From positions 86,001-150,000 of the forward strand of contig JASPKZ010009651.1 of assembly GCA_030220185.1 (NCBI GenBank): a stretch of DNA of 64,000 nt, read 5' to 3'. Below, in pieces: positions 9,679 through 19,143 of the stretch. The notes beneath the pieces are model-generated. The model was given only the letters and a program-made list of their open reading frames with translations, was not told where the DNA came from and ran no database searches. The first letter of the stretch is position 1. Each line of letters begins with the position of its first letter. Position numbers and translations under genes: made by a program. This stretch comes from Diploptera punctata. Taxonomy: Eukaryota > Arthropoda > Insecta > Blattodea > Blaberidae.

Positions 9679-10204
9679 GATTACGAGTATTTGAGAATAA
9701 AGTTCTTTGGAAAAATGTTGGCCCGAAGAGAGATGAACAGACAGCTGAATGGAAAAGACTTACTTAACTGCATAGTCTTTATAGGAAGCAAGGTGTAATA
9801 AGAACAATTAAGTCTCATAGACTGCGATGGGCAATGAATCTGAGGGGGATTTGCAGTAGATAACACTACCTTAAATCGATTCTTTACTTTCCACTTTCTA
9901 TTACCCTTTATTATCGTAGCAATAGTAATAATTCACTTATTATTTTACACCAAAAGGGCATGTGGCATGAATGGGCAATGAAAGACGTGCATGGAAGATT
10001 TTTGTAGGAAATCCAGAGGGAAAACGCCCAGTTGGTAGACCAAGAATGAGGTGGGAGAATAACATTAACTATGATTTGAGGGAAGTAGATTATACAGGGA
10101 ATGATTGGAAGGCATTAGCTCAGGATAGGGATGTATGGAGAGCTTTATGTCCGCGCGGCCATAAACCTACGGTTTCGATAGTGCTAGTGAGTAAGCAAGT
10201 AAGT
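9679..10204 (+). mobile_element. LINE-A 3' fragment, interrupted
   Basis: The plus strand matches the last about 400 nt of LINE-A copy 1, from ATTACGAGTATTTGAG to the stop region and a degenerate (GTAA)n tail at about 10187-10204. A non-LINE segment at about 9833-9958 interrupts it. The C-terminal [19 protein letters not shown] and GRPRMRWENNINYDLREVD blocks remain open between 9971 and 10160. Strongly 5'-truncated. Confidence 0.85.
9833..9958. other. About 126-bp insertion within a LINE-A fragment
   Basis: The LINE sequence GATGGGCA is followed by unrelated AT-rich DNA and resumes at GGCATGTGGC. Copy 1 has GATGGGCAGGACATGTTGC contiguously. No terminal repeats are obvious, and the GGGCA at both edges could be a short duplication. 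Confidence 0.55.
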
Positions 10205-11766
10205 ATATTTCGAAGTTTTCTAAACGGGTGTTTAGCACATTGCAATATAAACTGACGGTAAAACTTATGTTCTGGATTTTAATCCCCGAAAGAGGGTAAA
10301 GATTAGTGACATTCGAATAGGAGCTCGTGTTTAAAAATATAAAATTTTATTCACCAAGTACATGATCAGATTCCGGCTCATCTTCATCTATATCATGCTG
10401 GTAAAATATTTTCATTCGTTATCAATTTTATTAATTGTAGCATATCTCCGTGTACAACTGTGTGCTGCTTTCGACTGAGGTGAACTCATGTATCTGAACT
10501 AACAATGAGCCTGTGAAATAGATCCTCGTTTTCTTTTTCCAGACTGCTCTTTCTCGTATGACTGCGACGATATTTTCTCGTATCTTTATTTTTAGTTTCC
10601 TGTCTTTCTTCTGAAAGCTCACCAATTAGTAATATAGATTCCGTAACTATGTCTGATCCATTTATATACATAGGCCTAAACACACAGGTAACTTGTATAC
10701 AGACGATGTCATAAAATACAAATCGTACAATAAACCATACTGGTGAGCTGTTTTAGAAGGACCTGTTAAGAGTTATCTATGTGTATTTTATAACCACTGT
10801 CCTCAAAATTATAACAAATCATCTAATTGTTACAGTGTTTATTTCTGTCGCCAAAGCTAGATTAAAAAAAAACGTCCCGGAATATTTCCATCAATTGTAT
10901 TTCTAAAACCAGCTTTTGAAATTACCAATTTTGTCAGAATAGTGTTTTAAAAAGTTGTTTTCTGATCAAATTATTTGTTACCTTCGGATACTTTCAACTA
11001 TTCTTATTTAAAAGGACACTATAACACGCGTCTCTGAAATTTTGGCGTTGTGAATATAACAGGTCACATATGAAGTGTCTATGGGAGACTTGCACACTTT
11101 ACCATCGCTCATAATTAATGGTAAATGGACGTTTATTAGTCCAACTAGTGTTTTTTACGGCACTAAACGCTCAATTTCACTGTTATAACACACGGTGCTT
11201 CTGTGATTAACCCTATGTTTCATGCACTCAGTTCAGTTTTAATTACCAACACCATCTTTTAGATGGATGTCGAGGATTTTTTCACAAAGTTTCGTCATTT
11301 TTTCATTCACAAGCAAAAGAGAAACCAAAGAATTTGTGAAAATACTGTCCTCTGCACAAGCTGTATCTTGATTTCGGTATTTACATCAATTACCCACTTG
11401 CATATTAAAAATAATAACTCAGAGTCGTTTGAATTTTTAGAAAATCAGCTTACGTAGGAGTGGTTGTGATCTCTTCAGTAAGAAACTTTGCTGCAGCTTC
11501 ACAACCAGCTTCCCGCAGTTTCATGGCTGTCGCAAACTACTGCTCATCAACTAATGTATATTTTTTGGCAATTCTTTCCGTTTTCGATGGTTACGTTTTA
11601 CATAACAATCTCCAAAGTTTTTAGGAGTTCTACCGGTACTACTTAATATTTTTGACGACAAATGCGGAAGACAACGGAGTAGTGCATCAGGAAAATTAAT
11701 TTCTTCTCTCAGCCATTTATTTGTTAAAAGGCCATTTTTTTGTCTACGCTTTTCCAATATTACGAT
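10205..11766. other. Unassigned sequence
   Basis: No recognisable gene. On the minus strand about 11470-11560 translates with one stop to a charged stretch (MKLREAGCEAAAKFLTEE), and 11551-11770 is open in another frame. Neither matches a family I recognise. Confidence 0.4.
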
Positions 11767-12249
11767 TACTAAATAAATAAATAATAGTTTTAAAAAACTA
11801 AAACAACACGCTTTATTAGAAAACCGAACTAAAAAATGAAAAATAATTTTAATTTCCAACACGTTTCGGATAAAATGAAAGTGGTCAACAAAAAAAAAAT
11901 CAGCTCGAACACATATAGAATAAAACTAGAGTTATAAACAAAAATAAAATAATTTTACCATCAAAAGCGTGGGGTGCTCTATATGAATTAGTATGTTTGA
12001 CAATATAGAGATATTGGTAAAAGTAAAGTCTCTAAGAAGAAAATGTAAACATCATAAAAAGCACCCCACGCTTTTAATGGTAAAATTATTTTCTTTTTGT
12101 TGATAACTCTAGTTTTATTCTACATGTATTGAAGAAGATTTTTTTGATGACCACTTTCATTTTATCCCGAGCGTGTTGGAAATTAAAATTATTTTCAATG
12201 TTTTTAGTTCGTGTTGTTTTAGTTTTTTAAAATTATTATTTATTTTTTA
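11767..12249. repeat. Long inverted repeat (arms about 200 bp, spacer about 81 bp)
   Basis: The left arm (about 11767-11979) and right arm (12061-12249) are reverse complements with scattered mismatches and short gaps. Matching blocks include GTGGGGTGCTC / GCACCCCAC at the inner ends, AATAAAACTAGAGTTAT / ATAACTCTAGTTTTATT, and TAAAATGAAAGTGGTCA / TGACCACTTTCATTTTA. No target duplication or known terminal motif was found. It could be a foldback transposon or an inverted duplication. A transcript would form a long hairpin. Confidence 0.85.
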
Positions 12250-12357
12250 GTTTCTAGTTTTACTATTTTACAGAGTAAGATAAAAATGTAAATATCTTTA
12301 AATTCGAAATTATTGTAGTATGAGCTAAAAGTAATATTCTTCTAAAACAAAATCCTC

Positions 12358-12440
12358 TCAGCCGAATTTGAACCAGCGACCTATGGATTACTGAAATTAT
12401 ATACCACTAGAGTTCATCGCTCTACCAACTGAGCAGTTAC
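12358..12440 (-). repeat. tRNA-like fragment
   Basis: The minus strand contains GCTCAGTTGGTAGAGC (D-arm/A-box-like) and, about 45 nt later, GCTGGTTCAAATTCGGC (T-arm/B box). The acceptor-stem halves do not pair and the region between the arms is too long for a normal anticodon arm. It is a tRNA-derived head or tRNA pseudogene rather than a functional tRNA. Confidence 0.6.
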
Positions 12441-12777
12441 ATACAACGATTGTTTAAAAAGTCGACAAGTCCGCAACCTATTATTCTGGCCAGGATTTTA
12501 GAAACAAAATATGAAATTATTGTATTGTCACGGGTCCTTTACAAGTATACAAAGTTTCGAGTCGATCCAATGATTTTAAGTGGGTGAAAACCGCTTTGAA
12601 AAATTCCATTACATAGATACAGATCAAGCTAATATAAAGCGGGTAAGATACAAATCCTAGTAGTCGTAAAGATGAACAACTATATGTTAGTTTAACCGTA
12701 CACTGTAGATAATCAATACATATTCCCATGACATAATGCATTAGTTTATAAAATGTATAGAGGATTCATGGATTTTA

Positions 12778-12967
12778 ATTGCATTCATAAACTTTTATTT
12801 TCATTTTTGGAGCTAGATTAGGAATAGTTGGTACTTCATTAAGAATACTGATTCCAGCAGTGTATGCAAAACCGACATTTCTAATGAAATCTACAAGCTC
12901 GTTTATAACAATTTCATCACCATCAATCACAAAATACTCCTTCAGTAATTCCAAATTTAAACGTTAG
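12778..12967 (-). pseudogene. Coding-like remnant of unknown identity
   Basis: A 62-codon open segment on the minus strand, bounded by a stop on each side and lacking an ATG, has a protein-like composition (FVIDGDEIVINELVDFIRN followed by IPNLAPKMKIKVYECN). I do not recognise the family. A second short frame just upstream (MAFPHAPAEQ) could be its frameshifted N-terminal side. It could be a fragment of an unidentified transposon gene or of a host pseudogene. Confidence 0.3.
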
Positions 12968-13041
12968 CTGTTCAGCCGGCGCATGTGGAAATGCCATACT
13001 CATTTTTATGTAAATCCATAAATATGTGATTATTAGTATAT

Positions 13042-13075
13042 TAAATAAATAAATAAATAAATAAATATAAATAAA
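13042..13075 (-). repeat. (TTTA)n tail of LINE-B
   Basis: Plus-strand AAATAAATAAATAAATAAAT marks the 3' end of the minus-strand element. Confidence 0.85.
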
Positions 13076-13215
13076 GCCTGATATGTCCCTTTAGGGCAAA
13101 GGCCTCCCTGTACAGGGGTTAAGCTCTATTTGAGAGTGTCACCCGGTGAGCTACTCCGTGGTGAGAAGTTGACTTGGATGTAGCACTTGGTTTGTATACA
13201 CTGTCTGTTCTGTGA

Positions 13216-16127
13216 TTAGTTAATACACAGTTGGCTCTCCATCGTTCTCCATCTTTTCCTGCATCTGGCGACTCTGGACCATTGCGCCCCTGCTCGTTTC
13301 TTTGAAGATGTCAGCCCATCGTCGTCCTTGGTCTTCCGCGCTGTCTCTTGCCTGTGTACGGGTCCCACATGGTTGTTTTTATTGTCCACCTGTCGTCCTG
13401 TATTCTTGCGACGTGGCCTCCCCACTTCCATTTTTTCCTGATGGCTTGTTGTGCGGGATCAGTTGTTGAGGATATCGCTTGAAGTGTTGTATTCGAGATT
13501 CTGTCCTTCAGAGTTATGCCTAAGATTTTCCTCTCCATTTTCCTTTGGCATACTTGGAGTGTGTACTTCAGTTTGGCAGTAAGATTCCAAGTTTGGCAGC
13601 CATATAACAGTGTTGGAAGAACACAGGTTTGTAGTGTTTCCATTTTGAGTTTCCGGTTGAGTGACTTGTCCAGCAGTATAAATTTCAGTGACCAGAACGC
13701 CTTCCAGGCGAGAGCTATTCTTCTGCTTATTTCCTTCTCTACTTTCTGATGGAAGGAGAGTAGTTGTCCTAAGTATATGTACTCGCTTACATATTGAAGA
13801 TCCATTCCATCGACTTTGATTGGGTTTTCCGGACCATTAGACATAATTTGTGTCTTGCTTTTGTTCATCGAAAGGCCTGCAATTTTGCTAGTTTCTGAGA
13901 GCTCTTGTAGCATTGATTGGAGTTGTTTAGGGGATCTGGCGAACAATACCACGTCGTCAGCAAATCTTAAGTTGGATAGCCTGCTCCCGTTTATATTTAC
14001 TCCGTATTTCTTGTTCCAGTTTAGTTTTCGAAATATGTCTTCAAGCACGCATGTAAAAAGTTTAGGAGAAATTGGGTCGCCTTGTCGTACTCCTCTTTTG
14101 AGACTGAATGGTTGTCCCACAATTTCTGTCTTCACCTTGGCATAGCTTTGGCTGTAGATCTTATCCAGAACGCGGATGTACTTGTGTTCGATTCCTTGTG
14201 TGTGTAATGCCTGGAGGACACTTGAATGTTCTACTGAGTCGAATGCCTTGTTGTAGTCGACGAATGCTAGATATAATGTATGGTGGTATTCGACTGTCTT
14301 TTCTATTATTTGGTTAATTGCTTGGAGATGGTCTGTTGTACTAAAGCCTGAGCGGAATCCGGCTTGTTCTGTTGGCTGGTTTTCGTCCAGGACTTTTGTT
14401 AGTCTTCTTGTTAGCACTTTTGAAAATAGTTTGTATAGATTGGACATCAGGCTTATGGGTCGGTAATTATTCATGTCATCTTTTGTGCCTTTCTTGTGGA
14501 GAAGAATGATTGTGCTTGATTTCCATTGCTCGGGTATCTCTTCTGTCTGCAGAATTTTGTTAAAGATGTTTGTGAGTGATGGTAGTATTTGATCTGAAGC
14601 CAGTTTTAGCAATTCGTTGTATATTCCATCCTCTCCGGGTGTTTTGCCATTTTTCATTTCATCTATTGCAGTTCTAATTTCGCTGGCCAGTACTGGGGGA
14701 AAGGTGTCGACGTGGTTTTCGAGTTTAGCATCGAATATGCCTATGTGATTTGTTGCCTGGGTTGTTAGGGAGCTTGTATATAGGGATTTATAGAAATCTG
14801 TGGCTGACTGGATTATATCTGTTCTTAATGTGTTGCGGCCTCCTGCTTGGTTCTTAATTCCTAGCATCCATTGTTTGTCACCATTTCTTTCCCTCTTTGC
14901 TTTCCTTATCGATTTGGAGGTTTCTATTATTTGCCTAGTTATGGTTGTGCGGTACTCTCGCAGATCTTTCCGTATTTCCTTTTTCGTCAGTTTGTCCATT
15001 GCGGCATACTCGGTTCTATTCGACTCCGAAGCGTCTCTGGTTTGTAGCATTTCCGATCGACGTTCGATTAAGGCAATAGTTCCTTGACTGAGTTTGCCTT
15101 CTTTCTGAGCTTTCGTATTTTTGCTGGAGTCCTTGGTCGCCTGTAGTATACATTGTTCCAGGGAGTTGTACAGTTCCTGAGCACCTGCTTCTCGGTTGGG
15201 GTTGGACTCTGCAATTCTGTTGCGAAGATGTAGCTGGAATTTGTTGCTGTCTATGTTTTCTATATTTTGTCTATGTTGCTTTGTTGGATGCTTCCTTCTT
15301 CTTTCTATCTTCATTTTTGCCCGCACCATCCTGTGGTCTGTACTGAATTTCAGGTTGGCTACTACTTGGATATCTCTTATGGTTCTTTGGTTATCGCTTA
15401 GGATGTAGTCAATTTCGTTCTTTGTGTTGCCGTCTGGCGAGCGCCAAGTCCACTTTGAGCTAGGCATTTTCTTAAAAAAGGTGTTGGCTATCTTTAGTTT
15501 ATGTTCTTGTGCGAATTGAACGAGCTTTTCCCCTCTTTCATTTCTTGCCCCATACCCATATCTTCCCACTGGGTCTTCATCCTCGTGGCTGCGTGGGCCC
15601 ACTTTGCTGTTGAAATCTCCTATGATTAGGTTTAGTGTAGATTTGTGCTGATCTATGGTAGTTCCCAGGTTCCAGTAGAATTGTTCTATAGTTTCATCGC
15701 TGTAGGCTTCTGTTGGGGCATAAACCTGAATGATTGTTATTGTGGAGCCTCTAGTTGCTAATTTTAAGACTGCGATCCTTTCAGACACCCCTACTATTTC
15801 TTGCACCATATGTTTGACTTGTTTTCTGATGATGAAGCCTACTCCTCTTTGTCCGGGAGTTGTGCCTATATAATAAAATAGGTCTCCGTTTTGTTTTTCT
15901 ATGATGGCTTCGCCAGTTCTTCTAATTTCACTAAGACCTAATACGTCGAATTTTATTTCTTTTAAAGCATGATCTAACTCTTCCTCTCTTTCGCTTGTTC
16001 TAAGTGTTTGTACATTCAGTGTTGATATTGTAATTGCATGGTCGTTGCTTGTTCTTGTTCTGGCATGTGGTAAGATAGTATGCTTTAGGTGTCTTGCTGT
16101 TGAAGGAGAGTAGTCCAGTTTACCCAC
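13216..16127 (-). pseudogene. LINE-B ORF2: endonuclease/reverse transcriptase
   Basis: An open frame of 938 codons runs from about 16127 to 13311. Endonuclease residues are visible in STLNVQTLR, LSEIRRTG (Glu), QVYAPT, GDFNSKVG (Asp/Asn), KWTWRSPDGNTKNEIDYIL and STDHRMV (Asp-His). RT motifs are NNYRPISLMSNLYKLFSK, GFRSGFSTTDHL, FVDYNKAFDSV (motif A Asp), GVRQGDPISPKLF and LRFADDVVLFA (motif C Asp-Asp). The tail has YGCQTWNL, GHVARIQDDRW and RGRPRTT. The frame then shifts: WADI continues in a second frame and KKRAGAQWSRVARCRKRW in a third, ending in a stop at 13216. Two small indels near 13300-13320 thus break the C-terminus. The frame call starts at GTG; a true eukaryotic start may lie elsewhere, or translation may couple to ORF1, with which it overlaps by about 43 nt. 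Confidence 0.88.
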
Positions 16128-16852
16128 TGATTGTTTACCAACATTTTTTGGTACCCAACTTGTACGGTGTTGCCTTTCTCTCGCTCTTCTCTTGCACGTT
16201 GTCTGAGTGTTTGTTGAATCTCTCTCTCCTGTCTAGTCAGATCAGAATCTATGTAGCAGTCTTGTCCTTTTAATTTGCTTTTGTTTTTCATGACGGCGAT
16301 TTTATCTTCCATTGTCTTCATTTGTACTTTCACGAGGCCCCTGTCTAGTTTGTCTCTTCCTATGAATGTTGCTCTGGTATAGTCTTCTTTGCATTCGATT
16401 TTTCTGAGTATTGCTTTCACTTTGTCATCTTTTGTGTTGTTTGTTTCCTCGTCAAAGTCCTTGCTTTTTATAATTATATTGTTTCTCTTTTCACTGCGCT
16501 GTCTCTTTTCCTCTGCGTTTTCCAGTGTTTTTAGCCTCTCTTCTATTCGTCTGACCGAATCGTTTGTGCTGTTTTCTCCGCTGATTATTTTTTTCTTCTA
16601 GTGAGCAGCATTTTTCTTCTAGTTTCTTGTCGAAATTCTTGATTTCGTTCTTTAGATCTGTGATGTTTTTCTTAGTCTCTTCTCTGAAATCCTCGTTCTG
16701 TCTTCTGATTTCTTTGATTTCGTTTAGTATGTCTGTAAACATGCCTTTTATACCTCCGCTGTTTCCGCGCAATCTTCCTCGTCGCTTGTGCTTGTGCGGT
16801 TTGAGTGATTGTTCTTTGTGTTGTTTTTCCGGCCTGACTTATTACCCGCCAT
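16085..16852 (-). pseudogene. LINE-B ORF1 (coiled-coil RNA-binding-type protein), frameshifted
   Basis: The best start is the ATG at 16852-16850, reading MAGNKSGRKNNTKNNHSNR and an acidic patch. The frame shifts near 16752 into a heptad-rich coiled coil (FTDILNEIKEIRRQNEDF then KNEIKNFDKKLEEK), and again near 16590 into an RNA-recognition-like part that includes RNNIIIKSKDF, ATFIGRDKLDRGLVKVQM and YIDSDLTRQEREIQQTLR. It ends at 16085. The layout (basic N-terminus, coiled coil, NNIIIKG-like domain) resembles ORF1 proteins of L1-type and some RTE-type LINEs. The two frameshifts are seen directly; RNA-binding function is by analogy. Confidence 0.75.
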
Positions 16853-17350
16853 GGTGTATCTGTTTTCCGGTGTTATGGTGGTCTCTGCCTTGGGATCTGA
16901 TATGGGTGCGGTCTGGTATTCGGCTGATTATTCCTTCGTATTTCTGGTTTGCTGCTCTCTTAGTTCTGTCGGTCTCCGGCTGATGGTAGTACTTGCTGAC
17001 TGATCGCGCGCTGCTCGCCTCTGCCGTTCACTTTGTTGCTAACAGATGTCGCTAGTTGTCCTGTAGTCTCCTTCTCTCTGCTTGCATAGATGTTTACAAC
17101 TTCGCCGTTGGTAACCCTGCACTGCACTCAACGTTATAGCACTTCACTAACCCCACTTTCTCTTTTGTCGTCTGTGGTTTTACTATTTAGACGTATGGCA
17201 CTTTGCCTACACTTTCAGTTGTGTCTATTAATTTGTACTATCACCTGCGTTACAATTTAGCTCTCTATTTGTTCTCTACTCACGGTTTATCTTCATTTTC
17301 CTCCCGTTCTCCTTGTTACAGCTCCCACATTAGTTGTTGCCAACACAGTT
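16853..17350 (-). promoter_or_regulatory. LINE-B 5' leader, approximate
   Basis: About 500 nt upstream of ORF1, richer in GC than the flanks, with no open frame joined to ORF1. LINE promoters lie in this position, but no specific motif is recognised and the true 5' end is unknown. Confidence 0.4.
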
Positions 17351-17737
17351 AAATTCCACTTAGGCTAACAAAACACAACTCACAAATGCAATGCACAAAA
17401 TTAACGATAAAAACAAGAATATTTAAAGAAAAGTGCTCTGGAAAACAACAAAACATTTACCCAAGAAAAACTCTAAGCAATGAGGCATTGATACTGATGT
17501 CTCTTAGCTGTTAATTTTTACAATTTTTTTAGTTGTAAGATTATTATGTAAAATAATTTTTATAAAACGATTTGAACGGTTAAGGGAGGCTGGTGTCTAA
17601 AATTCTCGCAAGTGTGTTATGAATGAGGCAATCAATCCTTGACGCAGCTAGCCGAAAACAAATGATCTAAAATATTTAATAAGTATTTGACGCTAATCTC
17701 AATATGTCCTGAGTTGTCCTCCTAAATGAATGATGGC
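17351..17737. other. Unassigned sequence
   Basis: AT-rich, no gene or recurrent repeat seen; part may still be LINE-B leader. Confidence 0.35.
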
Positions 17738-18068
17738 TAAACTACCGCACTTCTTACAATATCCATTCATCCATAGTAATTCTGCCCGAGGGCAGGCCTT
17801 CCACTGCAATCATAGCATTTTCATGCTATGCTTTCCAGCTTTACTAGGGAATTGCAGATGTGGTAGCTACCCGTTGCTTTCCACACCGGTGAAGGATGAT
17901 GATGGACGGATGATTTTCAGGGATCATTGGGCTCTATGCTTCCTGACATTTGTCTTACAGGTGAAGAAAACACCGAAAAAATCTCACCCAAGAGCCTGTC
18001 CCAACCAGGAATCGAATCCGGGCCCACTGCGTGACAAGACAGCAACGCTACCTCGAGACCACAAGATA
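17738..18068 (-). mobile_element. SINE-2 copy (tRNA-derived)
   Basis: The sense strand begins TGTGGTCTCGAGGTAGCG, with CCCGGATTCGATTCC as the T-arm/B-box region and a body containing ACAAATGTCAGGAAGC and ATCATCCTTCACCGGTGTGG. It ends in a run related to (GGAT)n on the sense strand. It aligns along its length with 25886-26185 and 62880-63205. Confidence 0.85.
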
Positions 18069-18676
18069 TAGACTATTAAATCAAAGCAATTTGTGGAAAT
18101 ATATTTCAATTTTTGTAACTTTAATTAGTCTAAACTGTTCTTAGGAGAAAAACTTTTTAAGTGCATATAGGCCTATCTGAAATAAATATCTAAATAATTT
18201 GTTCTAATGTCGACAAACGAGAAAATTTTGTGCTGCTAATCTCACTATCTGAAACGGATATTTTTGCAAAGTTAGGGATCTTAAGCCTATATATATTATT
18301 TGGGTCATGAAATACACAAATGTCTTAGTTTAAAAATAAATGTAGCCCTAATGTAAGAAAATACCATAATTTCACATTTATCCGTGAAAGTTAAAAATTT
18401 AGAATTTAATTGTTTATTTCCGATTTTAACCACAGTGCGGTGCGCGTTTCTACAGTTTTTGGAAATCCATATATATTATTTTTTTATTGCGAACGAACCC
18501 ATGTAGGACCACGCATAGTACTTTGATGCGTTTCTTTTACTCCATATGTCCCTCATTTTTATACTATGGGCTTTCTTTCTCTCTACTGTCCACGATGTTC
18601 CCGTTTTTTCCTTGGGTTTGTCCTCTTGGTCAACCTGCCACTTGTACACCTAATTCTAAAGATATCTTCCTTATAA
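18069..18676. other. Unassigned sequence
   Basis: No gene or named repeat seen; contains one TAGGCCTA octamer at 18168. Confidence 0.35.
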
Positions 18677-18716
18677 TAATAACTATTATTATTATTATTA
18701 TTATTACTATTATTAC

Positions 18717-18761
<45 letters not shown>

Positions 18762-18762
18762 G
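18677..18762. repeat. (ATT)n microsatellite
   Basis: Nearly pure ATT repeat over about 85 bp with two ACT interruptions. The poly-Ile and poly-Asn frames here are artefacts of it. Confidence 0.95.
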
Positions 18763-19045
18763 TAAAAAGATTCCATAAAAAATGCCATACCGAGAAGAAC
18801 ATTTTGAAATTGGTTTTGGATTAATTTTGTCGACGGAATATATATCTTTAAAGATCAAATTTCCTGATTCTACATAATGTTTTAAATACGTATTATTTTA
18901 ATCTAAAATAAGTGTTAGAACTTATCATATTCCAAACGTGTTAAAACACGCAAAATATAACGAAATCGTTGTTTCAAGATTTGGTCTATTAACTTGCTTT
19001 ATTTCACAAATTCTTGTTAAACCATACTTCGATCCTTCTTAAGGC

Positions 19046-19143
19046 CGGTTTCACCAACAGAGGTAACTGTATTACGCCAGATTCCCCGTGTATAATGCAC
19101 AGCATAAACTGGCGTAATACAGTTACCTCTGTTGTTGAAACCG
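19046..19143. repeat. 98-bp near-perfect hairpin (MITE-like)
   Basis: The left arm at 19046-19080 (CGGTTTCACCAACAGAGG...CGCCAG) and the right arm at 19109-19143 match at 34 of 35 positions as reverse complements, with a 28-nt loop. There is no coding capacity. It could be a solo snapback MITE. Confidence 0.9.

Larger units (their letters stand above)
13042..17350 (-). mobile_element. LINE-B (RTE-clade non-LTR retrotransposon), nearly full length
   Basis: On the minus strand this reads, in order: a GC-richer 5' leader (about 17350-16853), ORF1 (16852-16085), ORF2 with endonuclease and RT (16127-13216), a 3' untranslated region of about 140 nt and a (TTTA)n tail at 13042-13075. ORF2 belongs to the RTE-type LINEs (STLNVQTLR, LSEIRRTGE, VGFIIRKQ, QVYAPTEAYSDETIEQFY), and a tail of short tandem repeats fits that clade. 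The 5' boundary is approximate because no second copy is present. ORF1 carries two frameshifts and ORF2 two near its end, so the copy is probably inactive though young enough to read easily. Confidence 0.88.

Noticed and set aside
12358..12440. Functional tRNA gene
   Set aside because: Acceptor halves do not pair and the interval between arms is too long.
13516..15408. Several open frames of 60-110 codons on the plus strand
   Set aside because: They are complements of the conserved LINE-B ORF2 on the minus strand and have no motif of their own.
18487..18858. Frames with poly-Ile or poly-Asn tails
   Set aside because: Produced by the (ATT)n microsatellite.
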